From: Onchocerca volvulus
Lineage: Eukaryota > Nematoda > Chromadorea > Rhabditida > Onchocercidae
Direction: 5' to 3'
Length of the DNA stretch: 64,000 nucleotides
Assembly (NCBI GenBank): GCA_000499405.2
Contig: HG738138.1
Location: forward strand, 9,732,888 to 9,796,887
Shown: piece after piece, positions 39,384 through 53,100 of the stretch
How the letters are laid out: every line of letters starts with the position of its first letter
Numbering within the stretch: the first letter of the stretch is position 1
Notes under the pieces: generated by a model
The model's database searches: none
What the model was told of the DNA's origin: nothing
The model's input: only the letters and a program-made list of their open reading frames with translations
Made by a program: the position numbers and the translations under genes

Positions 39384-42321
39384 ATGAAAGCAGTAATACT
39401 TGTTGGCGGATATGGCACAAGGTTACGACCTTTAACACTTACCCAACCAAAACCACTCGTGGAATTTGCCAACAAGCCGATGATGCTCCATCAGGTGAAA
39501 GATTCAGTTTCTTCTTTTTGAAATAATGAAAAAAAGTTATTTGATCCCAGATTTTTTACCTGCTAAATTTGTGACTTTTTTTGTATGCGCCTGTATTCTG
39601 AATGGCGAACCAATTTCAACCCAATTTGACAAACTCGGAGTTTTCAGGAATGGGCATAAAAAGCTTTTAAAAAAAAGATTGACTATAGAGATTCTGCGTT
39701 TAGTGTAGAATCTTAGAATCGAGTGCAAAGTAACAGGATGTCTCAAAGTAATGTTCTTGAAATACAGATTTCTTATGAGTTGTAATAGATTTTTATTCTA
39801 AGTACGGATTTCTTATGAATTGTAATACTTACCTATAATCTGAATTATAAGGAATTCGGTTCAATTTTCTTGTGATGGATAGCTGTCAGCGCTGCAGCTG
39901 ATCATAGGGAAGACGGGACTGAGAAATAGTAATGCCAGACAGGTACAAAAACATCAGTTTTGTAAGTTTTACAAAGGCATAAATGAAGGATATTATCCAA
40001 ATTATGTCTTAACTTCAATATAGTTCACTGTTATGACTTCTAGATGGAAGCACTTGTGGCTGCCGGTGTCGATACTGTGATACTAGCTGTGAGTTATCGT
40101 GCAGAACTTTTGGAACAACAAATGAAACAACATGCTGACCAACTTGGTACTTTATGCCAGTAATTTTTTCAGTATGCATATATTACAACAATATATTCCT
40201 TCATTATTTTGAATCATAAAAGTGCAACATGTTAGAATTGCAAGATCGGAATTAGAATTAACATCACTCCATATTTTTACATTCAAAAAAGGATCCTATG
40301 AGGTCTAAGGTTAATGTTTTTTTTACATTCGAAAATGGATCTATGAGTTCTAAGGTAAACCAATCAAAGTATAGAGAAACTGCTTCAGAATTTGCTCAGT
40401 ACATTACCGAAGGACACATTTTTTAAATCCTTACGTAAGTTGAAGGCGAGTTAACAAAGAGAAAAGTAACAGGATCGAAGGATATAGTTGAATTAACTTT
40501 TACTCATGACTTGCACAGTTTTATTGAAGTTACAGCTTTCTTTTGTGAAGATTCGATTTATAATGTTTTTTAGGCATTGAGGTAGATTTCTCACTGGAAG
40601 AAGAACCCTTGGGTACAGCTGGACCGCTGGCCTTGATAAAAGATCAGTTAAAAGGCGATGAACCATTTTTCGTACTGAATTCGGACATTATTTGTGAATT
40701 TCCATTTCGCGATATGATTGAATTTCATATGAAGCACGGTCATGAGGGGACCATCGCTGTAACCAAGGTACTTTTTTGATTTAAGTGTACTGGTTTGATA
40801 ATCTAGTGTGAAAATATTTAAAGGAAGAAATTTTCTGTGCTTCTTTAACTAATATTGGTTTTTTATAAGTTTTCTTTTTGGATAGCATAGTTAAAGAGAG
40901 TATTAATCTGTTTTTAGGTTGAAGAACCAAGCAAATATGGTGTTTGTGTATTTAATGAAAAAACTGGCAAAATAGATAGTTTTGTTGAGAAACCGGAAGA
41001 ATATGTTGGAAATAAGGTTTTACTTTCTTCAGTATTGTATATCTTTTGAAACTAATTCATTCTCTCTTTTTTTCATGTGGAAATATAGCAGCAAAAAAAT
41101 AGCTTTAGATCAACGCTGGACTGTACATTCTTTCTCCATCCATACTGGATCGAATATCATTACGCCCAACTTCAATTGAAAAAGAAATTTTTCCGGAAAT
41201 GGCTAAATATGGAGAATTATATGCATATGAACTGTCGGGATTTTGGATGGATGTGGGACAGCCAAAAGACTTCTTAACTGGTCATTCTTTAACACTTCGA
41301 TTTCAGTTTACGATTATGTTGTTGACATGTTTGACAGCTAATCATTTCATGCCACTACATAGTAAATGTGCAGTATTATGTATATTTTTTCTGAATCCAG
41401 TATTCCTTCACTCTTCTTTTAATATTGTTACTTTTTCCTTGCTTTTATCTCTTTCTTAATATCAAGTTTTCAACAAACATTTCGCTCTCCAGACTAATTA
41501 ACTTTATTTTTATTACCTTAGGTATGCGTTTGTATTTGAAACACCTTCGCAAGAAGTCGCCATCGATGTTAGCTGAAGGTAGTCATATAAACGGTAATGT
41601 GATTGTTGATGGAACTGCAGTTATCGGTCGTGATTGCAGGATAGGTTTTATTTTAAACTACTTTGATTATTCATTATAGTAAGAATTCCCCGGCATATTC
41701 TGACATTGCTTTTTTTTACCTAAAATTCTATGGTATTGGTCATTAAACTGCTCCGTCTCTTTCATCCATCGTAGATTAAAAATGGATTTATGTCAGGCTT
41801 CAGTCGATTTTTCAATGACTTCTTTTTACTGGAAAATTTTTTTTTTTTTTTTTAAACGTGCGCTAAATCGATGTTGTATATTTTTTGGTTCCCTTTATGA
41901 ATGCGGTCGATTTACCAATTCAAGTTCGAACATTTTTTATTCAGGACCCAATGTTGTGATAGGACCACGAGTAAAAATTGAAAACGGCGTTTGTTTGCGT
42001 CACTGTACTATTTTATCAGACAGCACGGTGCGCACTCATTCCTGGATTAACAGTAGTATTGTTGGCAGAAAAGTAACTTTTTGGTGCTTTGCTAAAAACA
42101 AGTGAAGAATTGTAATGAAACTGTTTAAATGTAACTTCTGAGAGTTTATGAATGCCTTGCTAGTTTTGTAGTGCTCAATCGGTGAATGGGTACGAATTGA
42201 AAATACCTGCGTTATTGGTGATGACGTTGTCGTGAATGACGAATTATATTTGAACGGTGCAAGAGTATTACCGCATAAAGCAATAACAACGAACGTTCCA
42301 GAACCAGATATCATAATGTAG
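39384..42321 (+). CDS. gmppb: GDP-mannose pyrophosphorylase, beta subunit
   Basis: Cytosolic enzyme that makes GDP-mannose from mannose-1-phosphate and GTP, feeding N-glycans, O-mannose glycans and GPI anchors. Eight exons join in frame: 39384-39494, 40044-40146, 40574-40767, 40918-41016, 41109-41280, 41522-41644, 41945-42072 and 42172-42321. They encode 359 aa, one less than the human enzyme. The nucleotidyltransferase signature lies at residues 8-28 ([20 protein letters not shown]). FVLNSDIIC and [10 protein letters not shown] are substrate-pocket blocks. [13 protein letters not shown] precedes a left-handed beta-helix C-terminus with hexapeptide-like steps ([31 protein letters not shown]). 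It ends PEPDIIM. No active-site residue appears lost. In C. elegans the matching gene is tag-335. Confidence 0.95.
40271..40356 (+). repeat. Short imperfect tandem duplication in gmppb intron 2
   Basis: A unit of about 45 bases containing TTTTTACATTC, GGATC, CTATGAG and TCTAAGGT occurs twice in a row with small differences. Confidence 0.7.
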
Positions 42322-42897
42322 CAGAATAAGCTGATGTAATTTAATTTTTTATTTTGGGTAATTAAGTGATAATTCATATTTTATGCTTGTGTCAGGTCTC
42401 AGTTTAAGTTATTTCATTCATGAATTATCATAATTCATTGAATTTTTACTATACAGGAAAAATTCATGCTTGCTTGCAGCGTATGCATCCAATCCACATA
42501 ATGAAATGGAACGGCATTTTATCTTTCCTGTTCACGAGTTTTTATTCTTTTGTGCTGTTCCATGCTTCTCCTGTTACATTTACTAATCAGTCCATCATCG
42601 CCTGTATCACTTATAAATCATACATGAAAAAAACAACAAATGCCAAACACCTCGAACTTGGAAACATATAAATAATGGTAACAAAATTTGTCTCAATGGA
42701 AGGTTATACAAAAATGAGGTACGCATCTTTGCCGAGCACGCAGACTGGCTACTCTTTTTCTTGAAGACAAAACATTCTAATATCACCAAATATTTTTTAT
42801 ACTTTTGAAAAAAAAAAAAGTTTTCTGGATCATCAAGTATTTTCAAACATTCTAACGAGTCTTAAACAAACTTAAGCATTCGAAACCAACAAAAATG

Positions 42898-43690
42898 ACA
42901 AACCTTGTGAAGCAGCTTTAAGCTATTACCAAGAGGGTTCTGTTTCCGCTGAAGTAATAGGTCTGAACTTCCACTTCCGCTGTTGGGAAATTCTGTTAAG
43001 GGATTTGAACCACTCGATGAGGCTTTCGCGAAATTTGCAAAACCATCGGCATTCTTCAAGACACCATCTACAATAAAAGTAAAGATGTCGGGAAAAAACT
43101 GGCAAAGTCCTTATTCCTTATAAAAAGCTCTGCAGCATTTTATTATGGCACTGTTATAATTGAGCTCCAACAAAATTGGGATATCTCTGTACATATCACA
43201 TGTTACGTAAAAACAAGAATCATATTCAATAGCATAAAACAAGAGGAAAGAATACTGACGATAGGTTGGACGTCTGGTTGAACCTTCCGTAAACATTTTA
43301 ACCAGTAGTGGCAAAACTTTGGTCTTTTTGAGGAAAACTAAAGGGAAATTCACTTCCGAACAAAAACTCGAGTGGTAACGACCGAATCAGTCAATTCAAA
43401 ATGATACGCTACCATTCAAAAAAAAAATTTAGCATTTGAGAAACAAAATTTCGTTGTTTTGCTTTATTTCATATGGAAATTTTACCTAGATTTATACGGT
43501 TCTGAAGTCTTGTGAGTACTAATCATCGAGAATAAATATGACTTCTGGATATTATCTATAGGTTTCCACTTTCAACCAATCAGGATTCGTCCGTATAAGG
43601 TACTAAAGCAAGTGATAACTTCATCAGGATGGACGCCATTCTCTTTCTTTGTTAGTTCCAAGATATTTTTTGGTGTTTGCGCAAAAAGCA
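42898..43690 (-). CDS. Exons of an unrecognised minus-strand gene
   Basis: Three coding-like blocks with splice signals on the minus strand: about 43610-43690 (after TTTTTTAG: VVLFAQTPKNILELTKKENG then VHPDE), about 43260-43340 (VLPLLVKMFTEGSTRRPTY) and about 42898-43072 (after TATTGTAG: DGVLKNADGFANFAKASSSG, then a Ser/Gly-rich stretch and KQNPLGNSLKLLHK before GTTTGT). The helical, leucine-rich first two blocks and the polar third block suggest an armadillo-like or trafficking protein, but I cannot assign it. It is convergent with gmppb (+). The first and last exons were not found. Confidence 0.4.
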
Positions 43691-43910
43691 CCACCTAAAA
43701 AAAAAAGGCACTTTACCAAGCATTATGATAATGCACCTACATCAATATTGAATCTTCACAAAAAGTGTCACCATAGCCTGTAAAAGATATGCAGCTTCAA
43801 AATCTAGATATTAAATTTTTATTTTTGCTATTATTACATTTCTAGCCATCAGCTTTGCAACTTTTTTTTTTGAAATGGTGTGATCCCGATATTTAAGGTT
43901 TTCTAGAAAG

Positions 43911-44177
43911 ATGAACATTGAGGAAGCCCAACACCAACAATCACATAAAACTAACTTTTTGCAACTTTTGGTAAGTGCATTTCAAGTGCTAAGTCTCAAA
44001 CGGATAGACATGCATTCCTGCTCCGGAATGGGAAGATCCCATAAAGAAACTATCGATATGGCGGTCATCGATCTTTACTCGCATAATGAAGCAAATCATC
44101 CGCAAAAAGTCGTGGCACACATTAATCCTCCAGCAAACGTTTTACTTTGTAACGTTGAAATCGAAATATTTGACTGA
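43911..44177 (+). mobile_element. Possible retroelement polyprotein scrap
   Basis: An 88-codon open frame reads RIDMHSCSGMGRSHKETIDM and later VVAHINPPANVLLCNVEIEI then FD. The closing pattern (VLLC.VEI.IF) resembles the segment before the protease in BEL/Pao-type polyproteins. No protease, reverse transcriptase or terminal repeat was seen nearby. It may also be an ordinary chance frame. Confidence 0.25.
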
Positions 44178-46248
44178 TGTTAGAGCTGTGGCGAATATGA
44201 ATCAAGGGACATTACATGCACACATTTTCAAATAGCGAGGTGAAGTAGCTACCATTACATAAAAAATAAAATTCATACAAATCAAGTGAAGAATAAGGAG
44301 TAATTTATAAACCTCGCCAAATGTATTAAAAAATATATAAGAGCGGACTATCGTCAACCATCTGCATCATGTATTCTAAAAAATCATTTTCAATTTCACG
44401 GAACGTCGGTCATCTTTATCACTACATTTGAATCTTTGACTGCGATATTTCTTCAGCAGTATCTAAATAAATCACGACGCGATATGGACTAACAGTGTCG
44501 AATCACAGAAATCTCATGAATATTTCTTTTCTAAAACATTTTTTCTTCATACGGTGAGATCAGTAGTATACTTACAAAAAGTAGCTATAACATCATTAGC
44601 TCATCAACACTTTAAAAATGAATTTGGCAATTAAACTGGGGAAAAAAAATTTAGTACAACCAAAATCGGTATAATGAAAAGAAAAAAAAAAAAATCAAGT
44701 GCGCAATACAAAAAAAGCAAAATTACTCAAAAATCCCAACAGGAGATGTGAGATTCTACTAGGAATTGACCTTTTCTGATCGCAAGCCAAGATACAGTCA
44801 AACCAGTAAGAATAAGAGGAATACAGCGCGATTCATAATTTTCAGTGAATTTTTCAAAAGCAACTGTGGAAGCATCCATTCTTTCAGTATTATCTCTTGT
44901 TCACTCTTCATTCAGTGTTTCGAATGTTTCGCAGTATTTCGCGCTGCTCCGATCGTCTTCGAATAATTCTAAATACTATTAAACAAAAAGGAAACGCGAC
45001 AATTCTGAATGAAAAAAAGTATTCATGTGAAATGCATACATTTATGCAAATTATTATTACATTCTCATAATGATGAAGCAATAAATGAATCAAATCTGGC
45101 TTTATGTTTCGCATGCATAATGCATTGTCATAATCGATATTGTGCTACCGACATTGCTTTTGGTAAAAAATCAATGGTAATCTTCACAGTATATAACTAC
45201 ATTAGTCCTGGAAATTCATAATTACCTGTTTTGCTTTATGAATGCTTTACTTTAAAAAATAGGCAGCGATGCAAGCATGAAGTTTTTATATAAGCTGGGG
45301 AAGAAAATATTACGAGAATGACAATTTGAAGAAGTGTATTTATGGGTATGTAGAATATTGTCGGAGAATGCTTTTGCTTTCGAAAGAATTTATAAGACGA
45401 ACAGAACAGTGAAATAAATAAATCAGGATGAATGTGAATTTATATACAGAAGGAAAAAGGTAGTACCGCTGACCGATTTAACAGTTTTCTATATTGTTGT
45501 ATTCGATAAAAAATCACAGAATACACTGATACCAATTAGGAAGAAATGCAATGCACGATGCAGGACAGCTGCATTCGCATAATTATCCTTCTTGTTAACC
45601 ATTTGCAGCAGTCAACGAGCAATAAATCCCCCAAGACTAAACAAAGCACTTCAAGCATGCAGCTAACTGCACTAAACCACAAATACACCATCTACCAGTT
45701 GTTTATTTATTTATTTAATTATTTTTTGAATCTGCAAAAGAAATCAGCAAGTGCTGATTTTGTGCTCCTATATAAATCCTCGCTTACTGAATGGAATTCT
45801 CAAGTACGGTTCGTTTCCTGTTCAAGTTTGGTATTCTTGGTTGAGGATTCGAGTGAGTTACCTCCGAAAGAGGCAATGATTTATTGTTATTGATCGGGTG
45901 TGAGAGAGATTCTTAATTCTTCGATTAGACTTGGAGTGGTCGGGAAGCATCGATTTTGTCAAAAAGCAGTCAGTGATCTGTTCAAGGATGTTGTACTGAG
46001 ATAAGTATGAGTGTATTACTGATTACTAGAAAAATGGTCTATAATTGTAATTTATTGATTATCCATTACTCTTTTTATTAATATGCATATTTTCGCCGTG
46101 TTATTTTATTTTTACAATGACAAAGGGGTTTTTTATTTCTTTTTATTAATTAGGGTGTTATATTGTGTTAGGTTTGCTCTTTAGTGGTCGTTTTTTCAAT
46201 TTGTTTGGTTTTTTTGGCTAAAAATGAAATTGTTATGCAACGCATTTT
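44178..46248. other. Intergenic upstream of ubc-9
   Basis: AT-rich with homopurine runs (for example 44681-44695). A 115-codon frame at 45546-45893 (+) shows no motif. I see no convincing exon. Confidence 0.45.
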
Positions 46249-46254
46249 ACAGCC
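46242..46254 (+). promoter_or_regulatory. Candidate spliced-leader acceptor before ubc-9
   Basis: CGCATTTTACAG is followed by CCGTACAAA and the ATG, placing a strong 3' splice site within ten bases of the start, as in SL trans-spliced nematode messages. Confidence 0.5.
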
Positions 46255-46261
46255 GTACAAA

Positions 46262-47776
46262 ATGTCTGGCGGTATTGCCGCGGGTCGTTTAGCCGAGGAG
46301 CGGAAAGCGTGGAGGAAAAACCACCCATTTGGATTTATTGCAAAACCTTCATCAAATCCTGATGGCACGAGGAATCTCTTCAACTGGGAGTGTGCCATTC
46401 CTGGCAAGAAAGGAACGATATGGGAAGGCGGTCTGTACAAGGTGAATTTTGTTTTCATTTCTGTTTGGAAGATCTGATTTATCGGAAATTTTTGTCCGGT
46501 GCTTATTATTCGATCTGACTTATTTTTTACTACAAGTGAATATTCTGTCATCTTCTGGTCATCTTCTGCACTTTGAATTTAATTGGGAAATATCAAGTTC
46601 AGTAGCTACCTGAATTTTTTTTCCGAATGCAGAGAATGTTGTTCAGTACTTCTCTTTCCGTCCAAATTCTTCCAGTTGATTCTAGCATTTATTATATAAC
46701 ATTATTGCAGATTAGGATGCAGTTTAAGGATGATTATCCTTCTACACCACCGAAGTGTAAATTCGATCCTCCTTTATTTCATCCGAATGTGTATCCTTCA
46801 GGAACTGTTTGTTTGTCGCTATTAGACGAGAATAAGGTGTGCTTGTAAAGTTTACTTGGCATTTGTTGTGCTTCTAAAGTTTACTTAGTTTATGTTTCGA
46901 AGATGCAGATTAACTTGAGTTCTTGAGAAATATTTTTGAAATTTCTTTTATTGATTTCTCATCCTAAATATGTCGAGAAGAGCTTTGTTTTACGTATTTG
47001 TTGCATGATAGGTTTAGTTACACGCTTCAACTAGTGTAAGATGTGCCAATTTTATATTAAAAAAAGGAAAAAGGAAAAAAGGAAAGACGGCTTTTTATGC
47101 TTAGGAAAGAGTTAGCAGTGATGGTAGATTTCCACTTATGTTTTTCTGCAAAAGAAAATTTTGGTTGAGGACTAGAGTCGTAGTTATTATGAACTTCGCG
47201 TTACAGATATCCAATATTTAATTTTTTCAGGATTGGAAACCATCTGTAAGCGTACGACAACTTCTGATTGGTATTCAAGACCTTCTGACAAATCCTAATG
47301 TTGAGGACCCCGCTCAAGCCGATGCCTATCAAATTTATTGTCAGAATAGGTAAGTAAACATTCAGTTACATTTATTTTTTGTCAGTTAAACCGATAACCA
47401 ATATTTTCATTCATTGGCTTCAGGAAAAATGATGATCATAATTGTGCGAACAGTTTTATATATGCAAATTAGAGAGAATGAATGGGACAATGGAAATTTT
47501 GTGAGATGATTATATGGCCCATGAAATAATTAAAATTTCATTATGTTTATAGAAATTCAGGCATGGTAAAGTTTCATAGTTCTTCACGTAAGTTAGACTG
47601 TTGATCCAGTTTATAAAATCGCTTGCTTTCGAGAACAGTGTATTTTAGCTCTTCGAAACTTTTGCAAATTGAGATGACCGTTAGAATGTTTCAGAGTAGA
47701 GTATGAAAAGAGAGTTCGACGTCAAGCACAACAGTTTGCTGCTGAAATTGTCCAGAGGCAAATGTTAGATAACTAA
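46262..47776 (+). CDS. ubc-9: SUMO-conjugating enzyme E2, UBC-9
   Basis: Carries activated SUMO as a thioester on its active-site cysteine and passes it to lysines in psi-K-x-E sites, mainly in the nucleus. Four exons join exactly: 46262-46441, 46711-46836, 47231-47349 and 47695-47776. They give 168 aa. The start [20 protein letters not shown] and HPFGF are near-identical to known UBC9. The UBC core has [32 protein letters not shown] with catalytic Cys94, [12 protein letters not shown] and [16 protein letters not shown]. The tail [12 protein letters not shown] is about ten residues longer than human UBC9 (158 aa), similar to C. elegans. An AATAAA lies near 48018. Fully intact. Confidence 0.97.
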
Positions 47777-50189
47777 TGGAGATAAACATGATATTCTGCT
47801 AACAATTCTCTTCACATGCAGGATCGATCTCGATATTGATTAAAATATTTAGGCGTTATTTTGCTTGGGACTTTTGTGTCTAAAATCATTATATTGCCAT
47901 TTATTTTCAACTTCTAGATTATAAACTACGACCTTATATTATGAGCTGGTCCGAACAGTATTTCTAGATAACAATCATTGTTGTCAGCGATGTTATAGAA
48001 AGAAGCAGAATTTTGAAATAAATTTAGCTTTTTTAAAGATTCCTGACTGACATTGTTTAATTTATGAGATGCTTAATTTATGGTATTATGAATCAACACA
48101 AAAAGTGAAACTTATAAATCAAATACGCTTAGGCGATGGATATTTAAATCTGTTACAGGATTCCACCAAGATTTACTAAAAATCTAATTCTAAAATATTA
48201 GAATTAGTTTTTCTTCGTTCATTTTTTTCTCCTTTAGAATGAAATAGCTGAACTTTACGGCATCAAAATTGGTTATCACATTTCATAGTGTTTGGTATGG
48301 GACATCTGTTTTATTTGTAAATGCCAAGCAGCATGCTTGGACATTGTATATGAGCATATCTCTCTATAAACATAGAATATGTTCTACTTCATGTCAGTGC
48401 TGTGAAAAAAAAAAAAAAAAATTGTTATTAACTGCGAAGTTTTAAGTCTCTTAGGCAATGTGCTTGTTCACCCTAAATTTTTTATCTTCTCATTTGCATT
48501 CGTACACCTTGGTTTTTCTATTATTATCGGTAAATTTCTACATTCGTTTGTATTCACTATAATCAACAGTTTAAAATCAGCCATATTCCACAAATACTTC
48601 TGGCTGCAGTGGAGTGGAAAATATTGAGGTTTTCATTACGTCTTGTTGAATAAAGTTATGGAATTGCGTATAGACTAGTAATCGATTAAGAAGCATTTTT
48701 TGATCATGATACTTATGCACTTTTCTTGAATAATTCGCGAAAAGAACTTGGTTCGAACTGATAGAGATTGATCAACGATCTCATCTTGCTACTGAATGCT
48801 GCTATAAGAAATTATTAGAGAAGATCAAACTCGAGGACTATCTAATTCAGATCAAAAGCCTGGTGATGTAGAATCATTGGCGGATGTAAATTGATTTACT
48901 TGTTCTTTACTATTTCAAAAAGATGCAAACATTGTGGAACACTATACACGTAATCCAGTGGAAGATATTGATAATTTATATACTAAACACATATACATAA
49001 GATTATCTGCACAAAATGCTTAGTACTTTTTCATTTAATAGGAATGATCATTTTGTAGCATTTCCTTTATTATTTACGATCCTGTTCTCAATGATATTTG
49101 GTCATAATGCAGTGCTGGGTCATATATGGCTTATAAGACAAAAAACTGCAAAGTAATCAAACGGACAAATTAATTAAACATGTGTCCATAAAACTGATGG
49201 TTGAAACCTTAAATTGACTTCATCATTCATAATTTTGGTGATGGGCGAAGTTTTGCAAGTTATGTTCACTTTAGTTGACGAGTCTTTTTTTTTTTTTTTT
49301 TTTCATTTGAGCAAAAAATAATGTTCCGGATTAGTGTGCAGAGAGTATATGGATTTATATTATTAAAGTATACGATTGAGCACTCATATTCTTGATGTTT
49401 AAAATTCTCTGCCCTTGAAAGGAACTGTAAGAGAAAATTCGCATAATTTCCAAAAAAGAATAGGAAGAAAAACATGTAAAGATTTTTTTGTCGATAATGT
49501 TTTCAGATTGTAGAGTGACATCTATTTGCCTATAATGACACAATCTGCTGATGAATATTCCGTTTCTGTATGGCAGTGACATGCAGCTGAAATATTTAGT
49601 TGTTGTATTGCTGGGAAATGTCGCTGGCCGATTAGCCATCCAAAATATGGGGCAATCGGTGATCTGTGAAAAGATGAAAATCGCCCTCATTAGGATTCTT
49701 ATAAAGTTGCCATTCGGATACACCTCTTCCTCTTACAGCCAGCAACTTCTTTTTCATGGCACATTTATTGCTGAGTTTGTCTCCTTTTATTAAATATATC
49801 CTATGGCTAGGAATCAAATCCGAGTTTCCTCTTGAAATATTTAATGGAATAATTTGATCAGACTTCTGGTCAGCTGTGTCGTTCCCTTTTTTATGTTCCC
49901 GTGGATGGTCATATCTGTCGTTTGTTTTAAAATTTTATCCTTTATTATTTTTGCTATTTTATCCTTTAATTCCTTTCAAAATAAATGATTAACTATGTCT
50001 TTAAACTGCGTTCTATAACTGAACAACTTTGCATATTAAAAGCAGCATTCAAAGTATCAGTTGCTTCCATGACTGAATCTCTCTGCAGATTTGAAAGTGC
50101 GTTATAAAATGATTATTCGAAATATGCACCCGTTGGCTGGCAAATAGTTGGAGAACTTACATCGAAAGAAATTTTCAATTTCCAACAAA
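47777..50189. other. Intergenic between ubc-9 and the warthog-like gene
   Basis: AT-rich, with the ubc-9 3' region, a perfect hairpin at 48184-48207, an A run near 48406 and a T run near 49286-49304. The open frame at 49551-49793 (+) has a hydrophobic start (LKYLVVVLLGNVAG) but no family motif. No confident exon. Confidence 0.5.
48184..48207. repeat. Perfect 10-bp hairpin
   Basis: CTAATTCTAA, AATA, TTAGAATTAG followed by TTTTTCTTC. It is about 400 bases past the ubc-9 stop and beyond the AATAAA. Confidence 0.8.
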
Positions 50190-53100
50190 ATGTTGCTCTC
50201 AGTGATGCTGTTTTTGGTGAGAATAACCAGTGGTCAGCAACAGTCCGTAACTGACTCATCATGCAGTGAATACACAATTCCGTTCTCATTTCAAAGTGAT
50301 AAAATTGGAAATCCAAGTATCACTATGTTTTTTCAGCTATTTGGAAGATGAATAGTTTATCCAGTTGTTGCATATGTTACTACTGTAAATTCCTGACATA
50401 AGTTGGCATTTAAATATGCAAAACGATATTTTAATATCCTTTGTTCTCCTTTACTAGCAGTTGTAGATGCAATATATATTTGTAGCTTGTAAATTTAACG
50501 GAGATTGAAACTGTTGAGAATGTTGTACTTTCAAGATCTAATTTTGCGGATCAGTCACTTTTCTTTCTAATTATTAAAGATATTCTAGGACTTCGCTTTT
50601 TTTGGGGAATTATTTGAAAGCAATAAAAATATTTTTCTCAGTGATATTGTATGAAATTATTTTACAGCTCTATTATGTACTTCCCCGGTTTGCTTTGACG
50701 AAAAAAGATTATACGAATTGAAACGTGATGATGTGATTCCAGAAACTGATACCGAAACGAAGAATTTGCTCTTCTGGAAGAATCATGTTCACAAAGCGGT
50801 TAATCATTAGTTACGCTATGGCTCAAAATATAAATTTTTATTCGCATTGTGGCTCAAAATACACAGATTTGTGAGAGTCATAGTGATAAAGAAATATTAT
50901 AATATCCTTTATTCTCCATTACTAGCAATTATAGATGCATTAATTATTTTTAGCTCGTAAAATTAATTTTTTTTTTTTTTTTTTTTTATAGACATAATCT
51001 GACATCTCAAAAATTTATCAAACATATTTTTTCAGCAATGTCATAAATTCTATCAAAACATCAGTTGCACTGAAGAAACGCAGTGGACGATTGGGTTACT
51101 TCTTGAAGGTGACGAAAACAACGTTAAGTAAGAAAATTCTGTAATTGCTCTTTATATGTTCTAATAGGTCTAATAAACTTTTTTTCTGCATATTAATTTT
51201 TTTTTTTTTTTTTTTTTTTTAGAATGAAATGGAAGTGCTGCAACTATGAGGGTTTACGACATGCCAGAGCAATAAAAACAGTGATTGTTAAAATTGGTGA
51301 GAGTTATACGGGTGGAGAAGTATATCAAAATAGCCGTAGAGTGGCTTTTGATCTAGTCAAAGAAGTACATCTCTTACACGATGAACAACATAGGTTAGGC
51401 TTTTTCTAGATGTCATCTCTCTTGATTATATTTATCAGTAAATCGTTTCTGTTAATTACTGAATAACTGTTTACACTGTGATTAACAATCTAAAAATCTT
51501 ATACTCTCAATTAGTATTGAAGTGATCTGATTATAGTTTTTATCAATATATAAATTAATTTAAGGAAGACGTTTTCATGATTACACACTCACCCAAACAG
51601 TTGCAAATATTAGTTACGGATATTTCCAGATAAACCAATGGAATGGAAAATCTTCAAGATCCCGTTTTCATTTCTATATTATCTAATTTGTTTGAATCTA
51701 AAAATATTACTTAACTTTATTTAGACCCCGCTATGAACTGAAAATAATGCGCTTAGCATGTATTCCGAAACCGATAGATATCAAAAATAAATGTTTGTTT
51801 TCATTTTCTTTACTTATATCTTTTCTGGCATCAACTAGTTAGACTCATTGCAAAAAGCAGCGTAAATTCTGGATCACTATTATTTCTTATTCAATAGTCT
51901 GTTCCGCACAGTATCATAGCTCTTATTTTCCTACACTAAATATGTATTCATTCATCCATTAAGAATTCTAGAATTGTCTAAACCATGAATGCAACAATAA
52001 AGAGGAAGTTTTCTTTTTTTTTTTTTTCTTTGATATTTTCAATTTTTCCTTGTTCCTTTTTAAACCTGAACAGTGACAAATGCAGAAAAATTAGTGAAGT
52101 CTGCGCAAACCCTTCCTAATTGCAGTTTCTAGCACATTTGGGATAAAAATTTGGTTACTGTTTGACAGTTTAAAAAACTATGATTGCACAGATATTTACA
52201 GTGAGAAAGATTGAGGAATCAGAAAAATGTATGTAAACCATTATTTTATTTGGTCGGTTTCCCGAAATCCAAATTTGAGAAATTTTTTTTACCTCAAGTA
52301 TTTGAATTGGCTTTCTTTTCTATTATTTCATGCTTAAATTTGGCATAAAATAAAATTGTTCCGGCAATAACAGTATTTGTAGTAACAGCTGATAAAAATA
52401 GTGAATTAAACCCACCAGCAATAGACGTTTCATCAGAATACGATACTGAAGAATACGTTTTTACAAATCAGCATCACACAAAGTACTCGAAACCAAGAAG
52501 GTACTTATTTCATTTCTTTGCTTGGTTCACTTACAAATCTTCAGGACACCATACGAATGACGAGCTCATTTTCTACATTCCTAATTCTTTCATAATACAG
52601 GCATATTCTGAAATATAAATATATGAGGCGTTTTTCGATTTATAAAACAGGCTAATATTGCATTTTATCCTTATTAACCCCTCCACTCCTTCCCTCTCCT
52701 CTCCCCCCATCTTCCTCTCCTTCTTGTTCTAACATTCCTTGATTTTGTTTGAATAACATTTCAGCAGACGACCAACAATTCTGGATGATGGAAATTCTGA
52801 TGATTTGTTCTCATCTAGACATCGAATGGCCCATCGAAAGATGTTTTCGCTCCGTAGAAGACCGTTCTACAAGCCCATTGCTGGAGATTATGATTACTAT
52901 GATTACGATCCTGTGATTCTCAGACGTCCAACTGTACATTCCAGGTACCAATCTTTTATATGCCTTTATTCACAAATGCTAAAGAAAAACTACAGAGCTA
53001 ACATATTTATGCTCAAAAGATGTATGAAGACGCTAAACAGCTCTGAGATATGCTTAACTTGTTTCTGAAGGTAAGTATATTTCAGGATAATCGCGGACGG

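Noticed and set aside
46168..46551. 127-codon minus-strand frame over ubc-9 exon 1
   Set aside because: Antisense shadow of a clearly conserved exon.
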